Origin: an uncultured Enterococcus sp.
GTDB taxonomy: Bacteria; Bacillota; Bacilli; Lactobacillales; Enterococcaceae
DNA length: 64,000 nucleotides
Direction of reading: 5' to 3'
NCBI RefSeq assembly: GCF_913775425.1
Contig: NZ_CAJYIS010000057.1
Coordinates: forward strand, 1 to 64,000
In this document: positions 48,498 to 57,111 of the stretch, in pieces
Layout of the letters: the number at the start of each line of letters is the position of its first letter
Numbering within the stretch: the stretch's first letter is position 1
The notes under the pieces: model-generated
Told to the model about the DNA's origin: nothing
The model's database searches: none
What the model saw: the letters and a program-made list of their open reading frames with translations, nothing else
Program-made: the position numbers and the translations under genes

Positions 48498-50162
48498 ATG
48501 GACAAACAAGCAAATTGGTGGAAAGAAGCCGTAGTGTATCAAATTTATCCTAAAAGTTTTTACGATAGCAATCAAGATGGAATTGGAGATATTAGAGGAA
48601 TTATTGAAAAACTACCTTATCTAGCTGATTTAGGTATTACAATGTTATGGATTTGTCCGATTTTCTCGTCTCCAATGGTCGATAATGGATACGATATTAG
48701 TGATTTTAAAGGAATCCAAGAAGAATTTGGGACGATGGATGATGTGAATCAGTTGATTGAAGTTGCAGATAGCTACCACATTAAAATTATTTTAGATTTA
48801 GTAGTTAATCACACTTCTGATCAACATCCATGGTTTCAAGCAGCTTTGAGTAATCCTGATAGTCCATATCGAAAGTATTATATTTTTAAAGAAGGAAAAA
48901 AAGGACAAGTTCCTAATAATTGGCGCTCGATATTTGGTGGTAGTGTATGGGAAAAAGTAGCAAACGAAGACAATATGTACTATTTTCATACATTTGATAA
49001 ACGTCAACCAGATCTAAACTGGGAAAATTCAATTTTACGTCAAGAAATTTATGATATGGTCAATTGGTGGTTGGCCAAAGGTATCGCAGGATTTCGAATT
49101 GATTCGATTACGTTTATAAAAAAGGATCAAGACTATGAAAATGCACCTGTAGATGGGGCAGATGGTTTAGCCAGCGTGAAGCATAAGGGCAGAAACCGTC
49201 CAGGAATCGAAGTATTTTTACAAGAATTAAATGAGAAAACGTTCCAACACTTTGATTGTGTAACTGTGGGTGAAGCTCCAGGCGTGACGTATGCTGAATA
49301 CGACCAGTTCATAGGTGAAACAGGCTATTTTGATATGATATTCGATTTTCATTATGCCGACATAGATGTAGAAAATGGTAGCGAATGGTTTCGACAACGT
49401 GATTGGAAAGTATCAGAACTCACTGAACTTCTGAAAATAAGTCAAGAAGAGTTACAAAAAAATGGTTGGGGAGCAAATTTTTTAGAAAATCATGACCAAC
49501 CTCGTTCATTGTCTAAGTATATCCGTGATCCAAAATTTCAAAATAATATTGGGGCCACCGCATTGGGCACATTATTCTTCTTTTTAAGAGGGACTCCTTT
49601 TATCTACCAAGGTCAAGAAATTGGGATGGTAAACGCTAAAAGAGAAACGATTGATGCATTTGATGATGTTTCAAGCATCGATAATTATAAACGAGCGTTG
49701 TTAGAGGGATATTCAAAAAAAGAGGCCCTACATTTTGTCAATCTACGTTCTAGAGATAACAGTCGTACACCTTTCCAATGGGATGATCGTCCATTTGCAG
49801 GATTCTCAACGGTTGAACCATGGCTTGATCTAGCACAAGTTTCTTCAACGATTACATTAAAAAATCAGCTTACAGATAGTACTTCAGTATATCATTACTA
49901 TAAACATATGATTGCATTAAGAAATCATTCTTCGTATAGCCAGACATTGATTTATGGAAAAATCAACTTTAAAATGGTTCATCCGGAAGTGGTTTGTTAC
50001 CAAAGAAAAGCAGATAAAACAGTCACGATCTATGTGAACTTATCCAGTAAAACGATCGATATTGACTTACCATCTGAAGCATTGTATTTGTTATCCAACT
50101 ATTCTACTAGTAAAAATGGAAGATTAGCACCATATCAAGCATTAGTATTGGAGGAAAGATAA
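48498..50162 (+). CDS. GH13 alpha-glucosidase (oligo-1,6-glucosidase type)
   Basis: A 554-aa cytoplasmic alpha-glucosidase. Conserved GH13 regions: DLVVNHTSDQHPWF (I), GFRIDSITFIKK (II, Asp nucleophile), TVGEAPGV (III, Glu acid/base) and FLENHDQPR (IV, Asp). NWRSIFGG and NRPGI are typical of the oligo-1,6-glucosidase/trehalose-6-phosphate hydrolase group. ATG at 48498 follows AAGGAGGAAAC; the tracked start is shifted. It is followed after 1 bp by a PTS permease, so the substrate is probably a phosphorylated alpha-glucoside. Trehalose 6-phosphate, isomaltose or a sucrose isomer are alternatives. Confidence 0.9.
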   Translation: MDKQANWWKEAVVYQIYPKSFYDSNQDGIGDIRGIIEKLPYLADLGITMLWICPIFSSPMVDNGYDISDFKGIQEEFGTMDDVNQLIEVADSYHIKIILDLVVNHTSDQHPWFQAALSNPDSPYRKYYIFKEGKKGQVPNNWRSIFGGSVWEKVANEDNMYYFHTFDKRQPDLNWENSILRQEIYDMVNWWLAKGIAGFRIDSITFIKKDQDYENAPVDGADGLASVKHKGRNRPGIEVFLQELNEKTFQHFDCVTVGEAPGVTYAEYDQFIGETGYFDMIFDFHYADIDVENGSEWFRQRDWKVSELTELLKISQEELQKNGWGANFLENHDQPRSLSKYIRDPKFQNNIGATALGTLFFFLRGTPFIYQGQEIGMVNAKRETIDAFDDVSSIDNYKRALLEGYSKKEALHFVNLRSRDNSRTPFQWDDRPFAGFSTVEPWLDLAQVSSTITLKNQLTDSTSVYHYYKHMIALRNHSSYSQTLIYGKINFKMVHPEVVCYQRKADKTVTIYVNLSSKTIDIDLPSEALYLLSNYSTSKNGRLAPYQALVLEER

Positions 50163-50163
50163 A

Positions 50164-52026
50164 ATGGGGACGATAGATTATAAAGAAATCGGAGAACGTA
50201 TCATTGAGGCTGTTGGCGTAGAGAATATTGAGTCGATGACGCATTGTGCGACAAGATTACGTCTAGAAGTTCGTGATCGTGATGCGATCGATGATAGTCA
50301 AGTGGAATTGATCGATCAAGTAAAAGGCGTGTTTTTCAATGCGGGACAGTATCAAATTATTTTAGGAACAGGTATCGTTAATAAGGTATACGAGCAAATT
50401 ACGGCTCAGTACCAATTTACAGAACGCAATAAAGATGATATTTCTAGACAATCTGCATCAGGATTACAAGTAGCGATTCGAAATATTGCAGATATTTTTG
50501 TACCGATTATTCCTATTTTAGGTGCCACAGGTTTATTTCTTGGACTAAAAGGTGTTGTTTTAAATGAACAAGTTTTGGGGTTGTTTAATGCTACTGCTGC
50601 GGACATCCCTCAGTGGTTTACGGCGATTTTAACTGTACTCACGGACACAGCTTTTGGTTTTTTAACTGCTTTTATTTGCTGGTCAGCTTTTAAAAAAATT
50701 GGTGGTCTACCGATTATCGGATTTTTGATTGGACTAATGCTTGTTTCACCAGCACTTCCTAATGCATATGCAGTGGCCAATGGTACTGCCGAACCTATTT
50801 TAGCATTCGGGATTATTCCCTTGGTTGGATATCAAGGATCTATTTTGACAGCATTGATCACTGGGATTCTAGGCGCAATGCTAGAGAAAAAATTACGTAA
50901 AGTAATGCCGAATTCTATGGATTTGATTTTTACGCCATTTGTAGTTATTTTACTGTCGGTTTTTTTAGCATTATTTATTTTAGGGCCGATCGTCCATGGA
51001 TTTGAGTCACAAGCCATTAAAGCTATCGAATGGTTCTTGCATCTTCCATTTGGTATTGGAGGATTAATTATTGGGTTCTTATATCCGATTGCTGTCATGA
51101 CGGGGATGCACCATATGTTTATTGCGATTGAGACATCTTTGATTGCTTCAACAGGATTTAATCCACTGATTACCGTTTGTGCGATGTACGGATTTTCCAA
51201 TGCGGCTGTTTGTTTAGCTATTGCGCTAAGAAGTAAAAGTCAGGCATTCAAAACAGCAGGGATCTCGGCTACTGCAACACAAATTTTAGGAGTGAGTGAA
51301 CCAGCCTTATTCGGGGTGGTGATGCGTACAGGAATGAGAGCGATTGGTGTGATGGTCGTAAGTTCCGCATTAGGTGGAATGGTACTCTCGTTACTCGGGA
51401 TTCAAGCGAACAGCTATGGTTTGGCTGTATTACTATCCCCTCTAATGTATATTTATAGTCCTTATCAACTAAGTGTTTACATCATTGTTGGTTTAGGAAC
51501 ATTTATCTTGGCCTTTATTTTGACACAATTATTTGTATTAAAAAAAGCAACGACATCGACTAAGACAATTTCTCAAGCAGACAAGAAAACGGTCAGCACA
51601 TATCAAGTGTTACCTCCAGTCGAAGGAGAAATTGTACCGCTTGAAGAAGTCAATGATCCAGTATTTTCAAATAAATTGATTGGTGAAGGATTCGGAATCT
51701 ATCCTGAATCTAACTTGATTAAGGCACCGATCAGTGGTGAAATTGTAATGGTCGCGCCAACAAAACATGCATTTGGTATTCGTGATGAATCAGGATTTGA
51801 ACTTTTAGTTCATATGGGAATCGAAACTGTCGAGTTGAATGGATCGCCTTTTGAGTTAAAGATAAACGTAGGAGATAAAGTCGAGCAAGGTGTAGAGATT
51901 GGAACGATGGATCGTAAAGACATTATAAATCAACATAAAGATCCGACGGTCATAGTGATTGCAACAAGTGCACAACAGCCAATCACAACAATTGAATATT
52001 CGATACCATTATTGACTTTTTCATAA
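50164..52026 (+). CDS. Glucoside PTS permease EIIBCA (alpha-glucoside operon)
   Basis: A 620-aa fused permease. EIIB has Cys28 in SMTHCATRLRLEV; EIIC (~110-455) contains ILGVSEPALFGVVMRTG; EIIA (~480-610) has its histidine in ELLVHMGIETVELNG. GGAGGAAAGATAAA supplies the ribosome site inside the previous gene's end. By operon structure it imports the substrate of the GH13 enzyme. The EIIC signature differs in detail from the beta-glucoside permeases of this window and is nearer the trehalose/sucrose branch, but the sugar is not certain. Confidence 0.93.
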   Translation: MGTIDYKEIGERIIEAVGVENIESMTHCATRLRLEVRDRDAIDDSQVELIDQVKGVFFNAGQYQIILGTGIVNKVYEQITAQYQFTERNKDDISRQSASGLQVAIRNIADIFVPIIPILGATGLFLGLKGVVLNEQVLGLFNATAADIPQWFTAILTVLTDTAFGFLTAFICWSAFKKIGGLPIIGFLIGLMLVSPALPNAYAVANGTAEPILAFGIIPLVGYQGSILTALITGILGAMLEKKLRKVMPNSMDLIFTPFVVILLSVFLALFILGPIVHGFESQAIKAIEWFLHLPFGIGGLIIGFLYPIAVMTGMHHMFIAIETSLIASTGFNPLITVCAMYGFSNAAVCLAIALRSKSQAFKTAGISATATQILGVSEPALFGVVMRTGMRAIGVMVVSSALGGMVLSLLGIQANSYGLAVLLSPLMYIYSPYQLSVYIIVGLGTFILAFILTQLFVLKKATTSTKTISQADKKTVSTYQVLPPVEGEIVPLEEVNDPVFSNKLIGEGFGIYPESNLIKAPISGEIVMVAPTKHAFGIRDESGFELLVHMGIETVELNGSPFELKINVGDKVEQGVEIGTMDRKDIINQHKDPTVIVIATSAQQPITTIEYSIPLLTFS

Positions 52027-52100
52027 ACAAGAAAGAGACGCAATCAGCTATAAGAAACCAGTCGAAGGAACTACTTCTGGGATATTATTTATGCAATTTT

Positions 52101-52138
52101 AAGGGGATGTGACAATAGTTTGTCACATCCCCTTTTTT
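52101..52138. terminator. Bidirectional terminator
   Basis: AAGGGGATGTGACA pairs with TGTCACATCCCCTT around ATAGTT, then TTTT. It stands between convergent genes. Confidence 0.9.
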
Positions 52139-52142
52139 GCTT

Positions 52143-53294
52143 TTATTCGCCCCAATAGGTAGCAGCGATTTTTTGTCCTTGTTTGATTTTCGCCCATTGT
52201 TGTTCATGGGATAATTCGTTTCCGCAATCACAAGAAGCGAAACCGCATTGATGCGAAAGGTATAGCCGTTCTTTAGGTAAAATACTACTTGCTTGGTCTA
52301 ATAAACGAAAGACTCGTTCTTCGTCATCTAAATGATTGGTCTTACTAGAAAGTAGACCAAGGACAACTTCTGTTTCTGGACGATCTTGCAACACTTTCAA
52401 AGCTTCAAGATCCCCTGCACGTTCATCATCCCATTCTAAAAAGAAGCGATCATAATGTTGATCACGTAAAAATTTTTCTGCAATCGCTTGATACGTGCCA
52501 TTAGAAGCATGACGGCTTTGATAATTTCCGCGACAATTATGTGTCCAAACTTCTAAATTTAATTGATGCGCATAATCGATAATCTCATTATTTACTGCTA
52601 CAAACTCATCTGCTAAATCTTCCAAGCCTTTTGTGCCAGCTTTAAAAAAGCTTTTCTCATTGTCTTCTGCAAATAACTCCCATAAACAGTCATCGAATTG
52701 AACGATTTTTCCGCCCACTTTAGCAAACTCATCTAAAAATTCTTTGTAAGCATTTAAGACAGCGAGTTTTAAGTCAGCTTTAGTCTTGTAGACTTGATCG
52801 GGTCCAAATAATTGATTGAAAACGACCAATTCAGTAAATGCATGAGCCGCACCCCAGACAGTGATTTTTGTTGGTGTATCTTTGGCTTGTGCTTGAACGG
52901 CTTTAAAAATTTCGATAAAGTGATGATTTTTTCCTGAGAGTGGTGCGGTAATGCGGATTCCAATATCTTTTCTCGTTTCAAAATCACCACCGTCTAAGTC
53001 TTCAAAAGAATACCCATTGTCTGCGATAAAACGCTCGATCCCATCAAATCCCCATAAAAAATCTAGATGCCACATAGATTTTGATAGTTCTCCATCTGTG
53101 ACGATACTGATTCCTTCAGCCTTTTGTTTTTCCACGATCGCTTCAATCGCTTGCGATTCAACTTCTTGATAACCCTCAAAGTCCTCATAAAAAGGGTATT
53201 GAATATCCTCGCGATGTTCGATTTGTTGTTTATATTGTAATAAATCCTCTGGTCTAAGTAGTGAACCCACTAATTGAAAACGATCTGTTGTCAT
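52143..53294 (-). CDS. Cobalamin-independent methionine synthase-like methyltransferase (YxjG/YxjH type)
   Basis: A 383-aa single-domain MetE-like protein. It has the C-terminal-domain pattern: GSLLRPEDLL, VTDGELSKSMW, VQFDDCLWELF, the zinc ligands in HNCRGNYQSRH and HQCGFASCDCGNELS, with EWDDERAGDLE between. Proteins of this size transfer methyl groups to a thiol such as homocysteine, from a donor that is not known for this branch. AGGGGGAAAAA precedes the ATG on the minus strand. No SAM or T-box leader is visible upstream. It ends at the shared terminator. Confidence 0.85.
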   Translation of the reverse strand: MTTDRFQLVGSLLRPEDLLQYKQQIEHREDIQYPFYEDFEGYQEVESQAIEAIVEKQKAEGISIVTDGELSKSMWHLDFLWGFDGIERFIADNGYSFEDLDGGDFETRKDIGIRITAPLSGKNHHFIEIFKAVQAQAKDTPTKITVWGAAHAFTELVVFNQLFGPDQVYKTKADLKLAVLNAYKEFLDEFAKVGGKIVQFDDCLWELFAEDNEKSFFKAGTKGLEDLADEFVAVNNEIIDYAHQLNLEVWTHNCRGNYQSRHASNGTYQAIAEKFLRDQHYDRFFLEWDDERAGDLEALKVLQDRPETEVVLGLLSSKTNHLDDEERVFRLLDQASSILPKERLYLSHQCGFASCDCGNELSHEQQWAKIKQGQKIAATYWGE

Positions 53295-53403
53295 AATATT
53301 TTTCCCCCTGTTTATGTGTTAGAAGAAGTGTAACAAAAATTTTAAAATAAAAATAATAGCTATTTACTTAATCTAGTTATAGCTTTTTTTTATAGTAAGC
53401 GTA

Positions 53404-53437
53404 ATTCTTACATTATTGTAGGGTCGATTGTAAGAAT
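53404..53437. promoter_or_regulatory. Inverted repeat between divergent genes
   Basis: ATTCTTACA and TGTAAGAAT are perfect 9-bp arms with a 16-bp spacer. Arms 25 bp apart centre to centre suit a dimer or tetramer binding on one face of DNA. Candidate operator; regulator unknown. Confidence 0.5.
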
Positions 53438-53549
53438 CGTTAAACTTTCTTAAGATATTCGAATGTTTTTTTTTCTGAAATAAAAATAAGATTTAATAGG
53501 GTGAAACTATATATTGTAAGTTATTTTATCGTAAAAATTTGGTTTTCTT

Positions 53550-53578
53550 TTGTCGCAAGAAATAAAGCGCGCTATACT
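53550..53578 (+). promoter_or_regulatory. Promoter of the hydroxyacyl-CoA dehydrogenase gene
   Basis: TTGTCG, 17 bp, TATACT, 36 bp before the start codon. Confidence 0.75.
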
Positions 53579-53613
53579 CCAAGTGAATTAATGATCAAAG
53601 AGGAGGAATTTAT

Positions 53614-54504
53614 ATGACAATCAATAAAATTGTAGTAGCAGGCGCAGGTGTATTGGGTGCGCAAATCGCTTTTCAAACTGCTTACCATGAGAAGGAAGTA
53701 TGGGTATACGATATCAAACAAGAATTCTTAGAGCGTGCCAAAGAAAATATGTCACGTTATCAAACGATTTATGCTAACTATTTCCAAACACCTCAACAAG
53801 CAAAAGACGCATTGACTAGATTACATTTTACGACAGATTTAAATGAAGCCGTAACCGATGCTGACTTAGTGATCGAAGCTGTTCCTGAGGTACTTAGCAT
53901 TAAACAAGCGCTATTTCAACAACTAGGTAAACTTGCCCCTGAAAAAACGATTTTGGCAACTAATACATCAACGATGCTACCAAGTCAGTTGGCTGATATT
54001 AGTGGGCGTCCAGAAAAAGTATTGGCTTTACATTTTGCCAATGAGATTTGGGTATATAATACGGCAGAGATTATGGGACAAAAACATACAGATCCAAAGA
54101 TTTTACAGATGGTGGTTAACTTTGCTAAAGAAATCGGGTTAATTCCGATTCAATTGCATAAGGAGCAACCAGGATATGTACTAAATACGATGATTATGCC
54201 ATTACTAGATAGTGCAATGTTTCTTTGGGTAAATGGTGTAAGTGATCCTCAAACCATTGACAAAGATTGGATGATTTCGACTAAAATGGCGATGGGACCA
54301 TTTGGTATGATCGATATGATTGGAATGAAAACGCAATACGATGTACTATTGCATCGCATTGAAATGGGAGAGACACAGCTTCAACCATTAGCAGATCGTG
54401 TGAAAAAAGAATTCATCGACCAAAATAAATTAGGAATCAGTACAAATGAAGGATTCTACCACTATCCATCACCAGCATTCATGAATCCAAACTTTTTACG
54501 TTAG
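53614..54504 (+). CDS. 3-hydroxyacyl-CoA dehydrogenase-family protein
   Basis: A 296-aa NAD-dependent dehydrogenase of the 3-HCDH family. The Rossmann motif is VVAGAGVLGAQIAFQTA, the ADP-ribose-binding acidic end VYDIKQ, and the conserved ADLVIEAVPEVLSIKQALFQQL and ILATNTSTMLPSQLA follow. Catalytic His is probably in LALHFANEIW (family HFFNP), which deviates from usual. The C-terminal domain is intact (GPFGMIDMIGM). AGAGGAGG precedes the ATG. It is a lone gene; no thiolase, crotonase or acyl-CoA genes are near, so fatty-acid metabolism is unproven; a hydroxy-acid or opine-like substrate is possible. Confidence 0.85.
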   Translation: MTINKIVVAGAGVLGAQIAFQTAYHEKEVWVYDIKQEFLERAKENMSRYQTIYANYFQTPQQAKDALTRLHFTTDLNEAVTDADLVIEAVPEVLSIKQALFQQLGKLAPEKTILATNTSTMLPSQLADISGRPEKVLALHFANEIWVYNTAEIMGQKHTDPKILQMVVNFAKEIGLIPIQLHKEQPGYVLNTMIMPLLDSAMFLWVNGVSDPQTIDKDWMISTKMAMGPFGMIDMIGMKTQYDVLLHRIEMGETQLQPLADRVKKEFIDQNKLGISTNEGFYHYPSPAFMNPNFLR

Positions 54505-54519
54505 ATAAAAAATGACTGT

Positions 54520-54596
54520 GAAATAAGCCGAATAATTCCGATAACAGCTTCACATTTTTCGGTAATTATTTGGCTTATTTTAAAGAGAAGTTACTT
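54520..54596. repeat. Hairpin repeat element, copy 1
   Basis: GAAATAAGCCGAATAATTCCGATA ... GGTAATTATTTGGCTTATTT folds back on itself over about 20 bp per arm. It is followed by AAGAGAAGTTACTT. A copy of the same layout lies at 60763, so it is a small dispersed element; it may also act as terminator. Confidence 0.75.
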
Positions 54597-54714
54597 TGGA
54601 AACAATGTGTATCCGATTTTTTAGAGTCTGTGACAGACTCCCGTCAGATTTCTTTTTTTCTTTGCATTCTCAACTGAAAATCGGTATCGTTAAAGAAAAA
54701 AAGGAAGTGAAACA

Positions 54715-55317
54715 ATGGCGATTCTAATTTTTCTATTATTGCTTTATTTTATTCGAGAACAGTTTGAGTTTAGTGTAGTAAAAAAGTTTACGTATTTCTT
54801 TTTGCCGGGATTTTCATTGATCCAAGTGTTTTTAGTATTTGAGCCGTCGCAAAAAAGTTGGTTGATTTTAGGGATTGCGATTATTGCTGGAGCATTAGTT
54901 GGCTATTATCAAGCAAGATATTCGAATATCTTGCAAGAACTAACGCCTGTTTATTATTTCTATGAAGATGGAAAAGAACGAAAAATTTATAAAAAGGTAG
55001 TGCTAGTCAAAGGAGGGCATCATTATTTATACGGCTGGTTTGCGATCTTTTTTGTTCAAGTATTTATTCAAATTGTGATTTTGACACAGCAAGAAGATCT
55101 GACTCATCACTTATATGAAGAATTATTAAATGATTTATTTAGCATTTATCGTTTTCAAGGGTTAGAAGAAAAATCAGATAGTTGGTATGCTTGGGCATTG
55201 TACGGTGCATCGAGTTTGTTTTATCTTTTCTTTTTAATGAAAAAATTTCCGAAAGTCAAAGAGATTTTATTTCACACAGACAAGGAAGAACTGGTAGAAG
55301 AGGAGAAAATAGCATGA
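54715..55317 (+). CDS. Hypothetical membrane protein, 200 aa
   Basis: A protein with about four hydrophobic segments (ILIFLLLLYFI, FFLPGFSLIQVFLVF, SWLILGIAIIAGALVGYY, YGWFAIFFVQVFIQIVILT and a late ALYGASSLFYLFFLM). AAAGGAAGTG precedes the ATG. No family is recognised. It overlaps the following DUF998 gene by 4 bp (ATGA), so the two membrane proteins are translated together and probably act together. Confidence 0.65.
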   Translation: MAILIFLLLLYFIREQFEFSVVKKFTYFFLPGFSLIQVFLVFEPSQKSWLILGIAIIAGALVGYYQARYSNILQELTPVYYFYEDGKERKIYKKVVLVKGGHHYLYGWFAIFFVQVFIQIVILTQQEDLTHHLYEELLNDLFSIYRFQGLEEKSDSWYAWALYGASSLFYLFFLMKKFPKVKEILFHTDKEELVEEEKIA

Positions 55318-55973
55318 AACAATTTAGTCGTATTTGTTTGTTGATTGGTGTGATCAGTGATTTTTTAACTCCTTATGTTCTAGGATTATTTGATCCGACA
55401 GTAAATCAATTTAAGGACGTCATGAGTTTGATTGGAGATGTGGGAAGTCCTGTACGAACAGCTTTTTTGATTTGGTCAGTGGTTGCGGGAAGTTTTTATT
55501 GTTTGGGATTGCCTTACCTTTATCAAGTTGCACGACCAGTATCAAAAGTAGCTGCATGGTTATTGGTACTTTCCATCGCTTTGTATGGAGTGGGAGATTG
55601 TATTTTTACAGGCTTATTTAGTGTCGATACACATGAAGCAACTTGGAATTTTTCAACTTGGGTACATAATGTGGGATCTGGTGTTGGGTATACAGGATTC
55701 TTCGTGTTTCCTTTGTGTGCTGCTTTATTTACTAAACGAAAACCAAATATACAGCAAACCCGTGTATATCTTGGCTTTTTTGGCTTAAGTGTTCTCTTTG
55801 CACTAGTGTATGCATTCGCTCGAATCCCAGCATTACAACAAACCGTGATATTCGGCCAATTAGGCTTATGGCAACGTGTTAGTTTTTTGTTTAATTATTT
55901 TCCGATTTTATATTTTATTTGGCAAGAAAACAGCCGTCAAAAGAAACCCTTTTCAAAAAGTATGGTAAAATAA
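55314..55973 (+). CDS. DUF998-family membrane protein
   Basis: A 219-aa protein with six or so spans, showing the DUF998 layout (ICLLIGVISDFLTPYVLGLFDP at the start, GDVGSPVRTAFLIWSVVAGSFY, NVGSGVGYTGFFVFPLCAALF). The ATG at 55314 overlaps the stop of the previous gene and follows AGAGGAG; the tracked start in the other frame is not used. Function of the family is unknown. It is followed after 27 bp by an aldo-keto reductase, so the three may be cotranscribed. Confidence 0.8.
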   Translation: MKQFSRICLLIGVISDFLTPYVLGLFDPTVNQFKDVMSLIGDVGSPVRTAFLIWSVVAGSFYCLGLPYLYQVARPVSKVAAWLLVLSIALYGVGDCIFTGLFSVDTHEATWNFSTWVHNVGSGVGYTGFFVFPLCAALFTKRKPNIQQTRVYLGFFGLSVLFALVYAFARIPALQQTVIFGQLGLWQRVSFLFNYFPILYFIWQENSRQKKPFSKSMVK

Positions 55974-56000
55974 AATCATCTTGGTGTTGGAGGGAATAAT

Positions 56001-56912
56001 ATGAAGCAAGTACCTTTTGGAAGTAGTGGACAAGAAGTTTCAGCAGTGATTTTAGGTTGCATGCGGTTAGTTAATGCAGAAAATCCAACTGCTGTTATCG
56101 AAGAAGCAGTGGCGCAAGGAATCAATTTTGTAGACCATGCGGATATTTATGGGCAAGGTGAATGCGAAAGTATTTTTGGTCGTTCGTTAAAAGAAGCTTC
56201 ATTTTCTCGTGAAGATATTTTTATTCAAAGTAAATGTGGGATTCGTAAAGGCTTTTTTGATTTTTCAAAAGAACACATTATTGAATCAGTCGATGCGAGT
56301 TTAAGTCGTTTAGGCGTGGAATATTTGGATGCTTTATTATTGCACCGTCCCGATACTTTAGTTGAGCCAGAGGAAGTAGCAGAAGCATTTGATCAGTTAG
56401 AAGCACAGGGGAAAGTTCGTTATTTTGGTGTGAGCAATCAAAAACCGATGCAAATTGAGTTGCTAAAAAAACATTTAGCCCAACCAATCATGGCAAACCA
56501 ACTACAATTTGGAATTAAACATACCGGTATGATTGATCAGGGGATTCATGTCAATATGCAAGATGAAGCGAGTATCGATCATGATGGAAGTATTCTAGAT
56601 TACTCTCGTTTACATGATCAAACGATTCAAGCTTGGTCACCTTATCAGTATGGCTTTTTTGAAGGTGTCTTTATTGGAAATGAAAAATTCCCAGAGTTGA
56701 ATCACGTTCTTGACAAAATTGCTCAAGCACATGATATTACAGCGACTGGGCTTGCAACAGCTTGGATTTTACGTCATCCAGCAAACATGCAAGTCATTGC
56801 TGGTACTATGAATCCGCAACGTATCAAGGAAATTGCCAAAGCATCTGAGATCGTACTCTCACGCGAAGAGTGGTACGAGATCTATCGTGCAGCAGGCAAT
56901 ATCTTACCATAA
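56001..56912 (+). CDS. Aldo-keto reductase
   Basis: A 303-aa NADPH-dependent reductase of the TIM-barrel AKR family. FVDHADIYGQGECESIFG carries the conserved Asp and Tyr (near residues 44-53), Lys of the tetrad is in IFIQSKCGI, and LLLHRPD includes the His. The NADPH-binding C-terminal part (GTMNPQRIKEIAKASEI) is present. It resembles the YdhF-type group of uncertain substrate. GGAGGG precedes the ATG. A terminator follows. Confidence 0.92.
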   Translation: MKQVPFGSSGQEVSAVILGCMRLVNAENPTAVIEEAVAQGINFVDHADIYGQGECESIFGRSLKEASFSREDIFIQSKCGIRKGFFDFSKEHIIESVDASLSRLGVEYLDALLLHRPDTLVEPEEVAEAFDQLEAQGKVRYFGVSNQKPMQIELLKKHLAQPIMANQLQFGIKHTGMIDQGIHVNMQDEASIDHDGSILDYSRLHDQTIQAWSPYQYGFFEGVFIGNEKFPELNHVLDKIAQAHDITATGLATAWILRHPANMQVIAGTMNPQRIKEIAKASEIVLSREEWYEIYRAAGNILP

Positions 56913-56922
56913 TTATCGAAGG

Positions 56923-56961
56923 CATCGTTCACTTTTTATTATTTGGACGGTGTTTTTTTTG
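56923..56961 (+). terminator. Terminator
   Basis: CATCGTTCA pairs with TGGACGGTG (two G-T pairs), then a run of T. Confidence 0.7.
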
Positions 56962-57033
56962 CCTTTTAAAAAAAGTAAGCGGATAATAAACGAATGATTT
57001 TTTGTTAAATGTGAATAAAATATGAAAAAAGTA

Positions 57034-57062
57034 TTGAGATTTTGTTGCGGAACAGGTAATCT
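57034..57062 (+). promoter_or_regulatory. Promoter of the 5'-nucleotidase gene
   Basis: TTGAGA, 17 bp, TAATCT, ~50 bp before the start codon. Confidence 0.6.
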
Positions 57063-57111
57063 ATAGGTGAATCGAAGACAAACTTCTAATTAAAAGAAAG
57101 TAGGGTTATGT

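Larger units (their letters stand above)
53295..53613. promoter_or_regulatory. Divergent promoter region, 319 bp
   Basis: No gene is visible. It contains AGCTAT...ATAGCT (53354-53383 area) with a T run, the inverted repeat at 53404-53437, and the promoter of the + strand gene. A minus-strand TTACGC, 17 bp, TATAAC may serve the methyltransferase gene. Confidence 0.5.

Noticed and set aside
53614-54504. Naming the 3-HCDH-family gene as a beta-oxidation enzyme
   Set aside because: No other fatty-acid degradation genes are nearby and the usual HFFNP catalytic segment reads HFANE, so the substrate is left open.
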